Assembly: GCA_019203745.1 (NCBI GenBank)
Contig: CP078104.1
Span: 2,144,501 to 2,208,500, forward strand
Direction of reading: 5' to 3'
From: Chryseobacterium sp. E1
Lineage (GTDB): Bacteria > Bacteroidota > Bacteroidia > Flavobacteriales > Weeksellaceae
Length of the DNA stretch: 64,000 bases
The notes beneath the pieces were generated by a model. It was given only the letters and a program-made list of their open reading frames with translations, was not told the DNA's origin and searched no databases. The position numbers were made by a program, and so were the translations under genes. Below are positions 62,745 through 64,000 of this stretch, in pieces. Numbering within the stretch: position 1 is the stretch's first letter; each line of letters starts with the position of its first letter.

Positions 62745-63623
62745 TCACATTTTTTTAATAATGGATGTTTCATATTTCACCTTCTCGTTTTCAGGGATGT
62801 CCACGTTTTGCTCTTTCGTCGCTTCGTTAACCAATCTTCCTGCAACAGGTATTTTTTCCTGGGCGTTTTGCAAATACCACATATATTCCAGGTCAATATG
62901 TCCTATATCCAGGGTCCATATATTTTCTTTAGCAAGATCAAATGCCATAACCGTAGCTGTAGGACCTAACGCAAAGAACAAGTTTGTTTCTTCCATGAGC
63001 TCTGACTTCGGAAATAATTTCATGATACATAGAAAAAGCATCTTTCGCCGGACATAGTATTCTCTGCAAAGATTTCACGTTATTAAAAGGTCATTTCCAA
63101 CCCCAGACGTGAATATTCTCCTTCTACAATCAAAACATCCTGATTTTCCCAAACTTTTTTATTTTCTCCAGTACATTGGGAATATGATTTTTCGTCTCAT
63201 AATCCAGATAAAAACGGGTGATAAAGGCGTTGGAATATTTTTTCCCGGGATTTAAATAATGCGAGATCTGAACACCGATTGTATTGATGAAATTCAGCCA
63301 CCAAAACTTCACCCTCCAGTTCAGATTATTTCTAAAGGAAAACGTTTCCGGAATAGCAACAAGGTGGTTAGCTAAATTGGAAGTCAAAACTTCCCGGAGT
63401 CTTTCCGTCATCTCAGTACTGCCATTCTGAAAACCAATACCTGAAGCATCCAACACCAAACGGAATTCACCGTCTCCGAATCTGCTGATATTTTTTTATG
63501 AATTCTGATTTCATCTATTGTTTCTTCCAATGTGGCTACTTTATAGAAAGGAAAATTCTTCCTCAATTTTCTTGTATTGAAAAAAAAACGGTAGTAATGG
63601 TATCTCTTCTTTAAACTATTCAT
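62745..63623 (-). CDS. GT-D fold glycosyltransferase, DUF1792/SP_1767-like (frameshifted)
   Basis: This protein has about 293 residues. After a frame change near 63490 the body has the GT-D signature RFGDGEFRLVLDASGIGFQ, followed by LVAIPETFSFRNNL. Further breaks lie near 63140 and 63050, and the C-terminal part holds WTLDIGHIDLEYMWYLQNA, the family DIGH(I/L)D-x-EY motif. It lies 51 bases upstream of the other glycosyltransferase on the minus strand, so they likely share a transcript. Confidence 0.8.
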
Positions 63624-63979
63624 GAGAATCTAAAAAATTAAGAAAAACAAGGCTTATATACCTTCTGTAAATACTATAAACAGATAAAAATAATAATATT
63701 TTTCCGAGCCAATGATAAAAGGTAAAACACTTACAGTGATTGATGTCCATTGCTGCTTGCCATGGGGAAAGATGCGCCCTTTATCTATTAGGGTAAGAGT
63801 AAGGGATCCGGAATTTTATCAGTAGCTGTAACAAAATAAAATGATAAAAGACTGATTGTTAAAGAATCAGCCTTTTGTACGATGACAGCATCCTCTTGTT
63901 CAGGCAACTATTTTCAGCTTTTCCCGTCTTTACAATAAAGTCTGATTTTAATATTAACCCAAAAAAACAAAATACTGCT
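63624..63979. other. Intergenic region at the window end, no gene seen
   Basis: An AT-rich spacer lies between the minus-strand glycosyltransferase pair and a plus-strand gene that starts at 63980. Only short hairpins were noticed and no promoter is clear. Confidence 0.5.
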
Positions 63980-64000
63980 ATGAAAAGAATTTATCTGCTG
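63980..64000 (+). CDS. Start of an unidentified gene (partial)
   Basis: ATG 63980 opens MKRIYLL, which looks like the start of a signal peptide. The window ends after seven codons, so nothing else can be said. Confidence 0.35.

Noticed and set aside
403..63623. Programmed frameshifting or recoding as an explanation for the broken genes
   Set aside because: Breaks fall at different, unstructured places in unrelated genes, in both directions, and often in homopolymers; essential operons are hit several times.
1..64000. tRNA, rRNA, transposase, integrase or att sites
   Set aside because: None was recognised on either strand by reading the sequence; short tRNAs could be missed without a covariance search.

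Overview
The window comes from an AT-rich Bacteroidota genome, most likely Chryseobacterium or a close Weeksellaceae relative. This rests on the TAnnTTTG-type -7 promoters, a gliding lipoprotein (GldH), RicT/PSP1, a type IX secretion tail on a secreted protein, type III glutamine synthetase, an alternative complex III operon and two Chryseobacterium-style double-glycine leader peptides. No tRNA, rRNA, CRISPR array or insertion sequence was seen. About three quarters of the genes longer than roughly 120 codons are interrupted by one or more +/-1 or 2 frameshifts, often in homopolymers, including essential genes such as mreB, hemA and rodA. The translation resumes perfectly in another frame each time, so I read these as sequencing or assembly errors. 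I annotate whole genes across the breaks and note where the breaks fall.

Layout. 1-6.4 kb: end of glyS, a serine hydrolase, a DUF1801 protein, a divergent dicarboxylate symporter / DcaP-like porin pair, and an orphan umuC. 6.4-12.9 kb: an accessory block with an endolysin-like M15 peptidase, a patatin phospholipase, a small acidic ORF, a 22-residue-repeat LRR protein with a phage-tail-like N-terminus, a lipoprotein, a SUKH protein and a WYL-domain regulator. Six near-identical promoter elements with fixed spacing are scattered through this block and precede the M15, patatin, acidic-ORF, LRR and WYL genes; one more lies between umuC and the M15 gene. This is the best candidate for an undescribed system. 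13-22 kb: TonB-like protein, tadA, unknown membrane proteins, a double-glycine peptide, GNAT, coaX, M1 peptidase, DinB, DUF6909.

22-43.5 kb: glutamine synthetase III, NlpC/P60, pentapeptide protein, the mreBCD-mrdA-rodA cell-shape operon, the hemACDE heme operon, a second double-glycine peptide, sufS, rplY-prs, and an SGNH hydrolase overlapping a FadL-type porin. 44-52.8 kb: ricT-gldH-pbp1, selO, a T9SS cargo protein, a large membrane protein and a SPOR protein. 53-61.4 kb: actABCDEF (alternative complex III). 61.6-63.6 kb: two glycosyltransferases. The window ends a few codons into another gene.

How they work together: the ordinary blocks make the rod-shaped envelope (Mre/PBP), heme, and the quinol-oxidising respiratory complex that uses it. 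The 6.4-12.9 kb block looks like one regulon, with a WYL regulator that shares the promoter element of its presumed targets.
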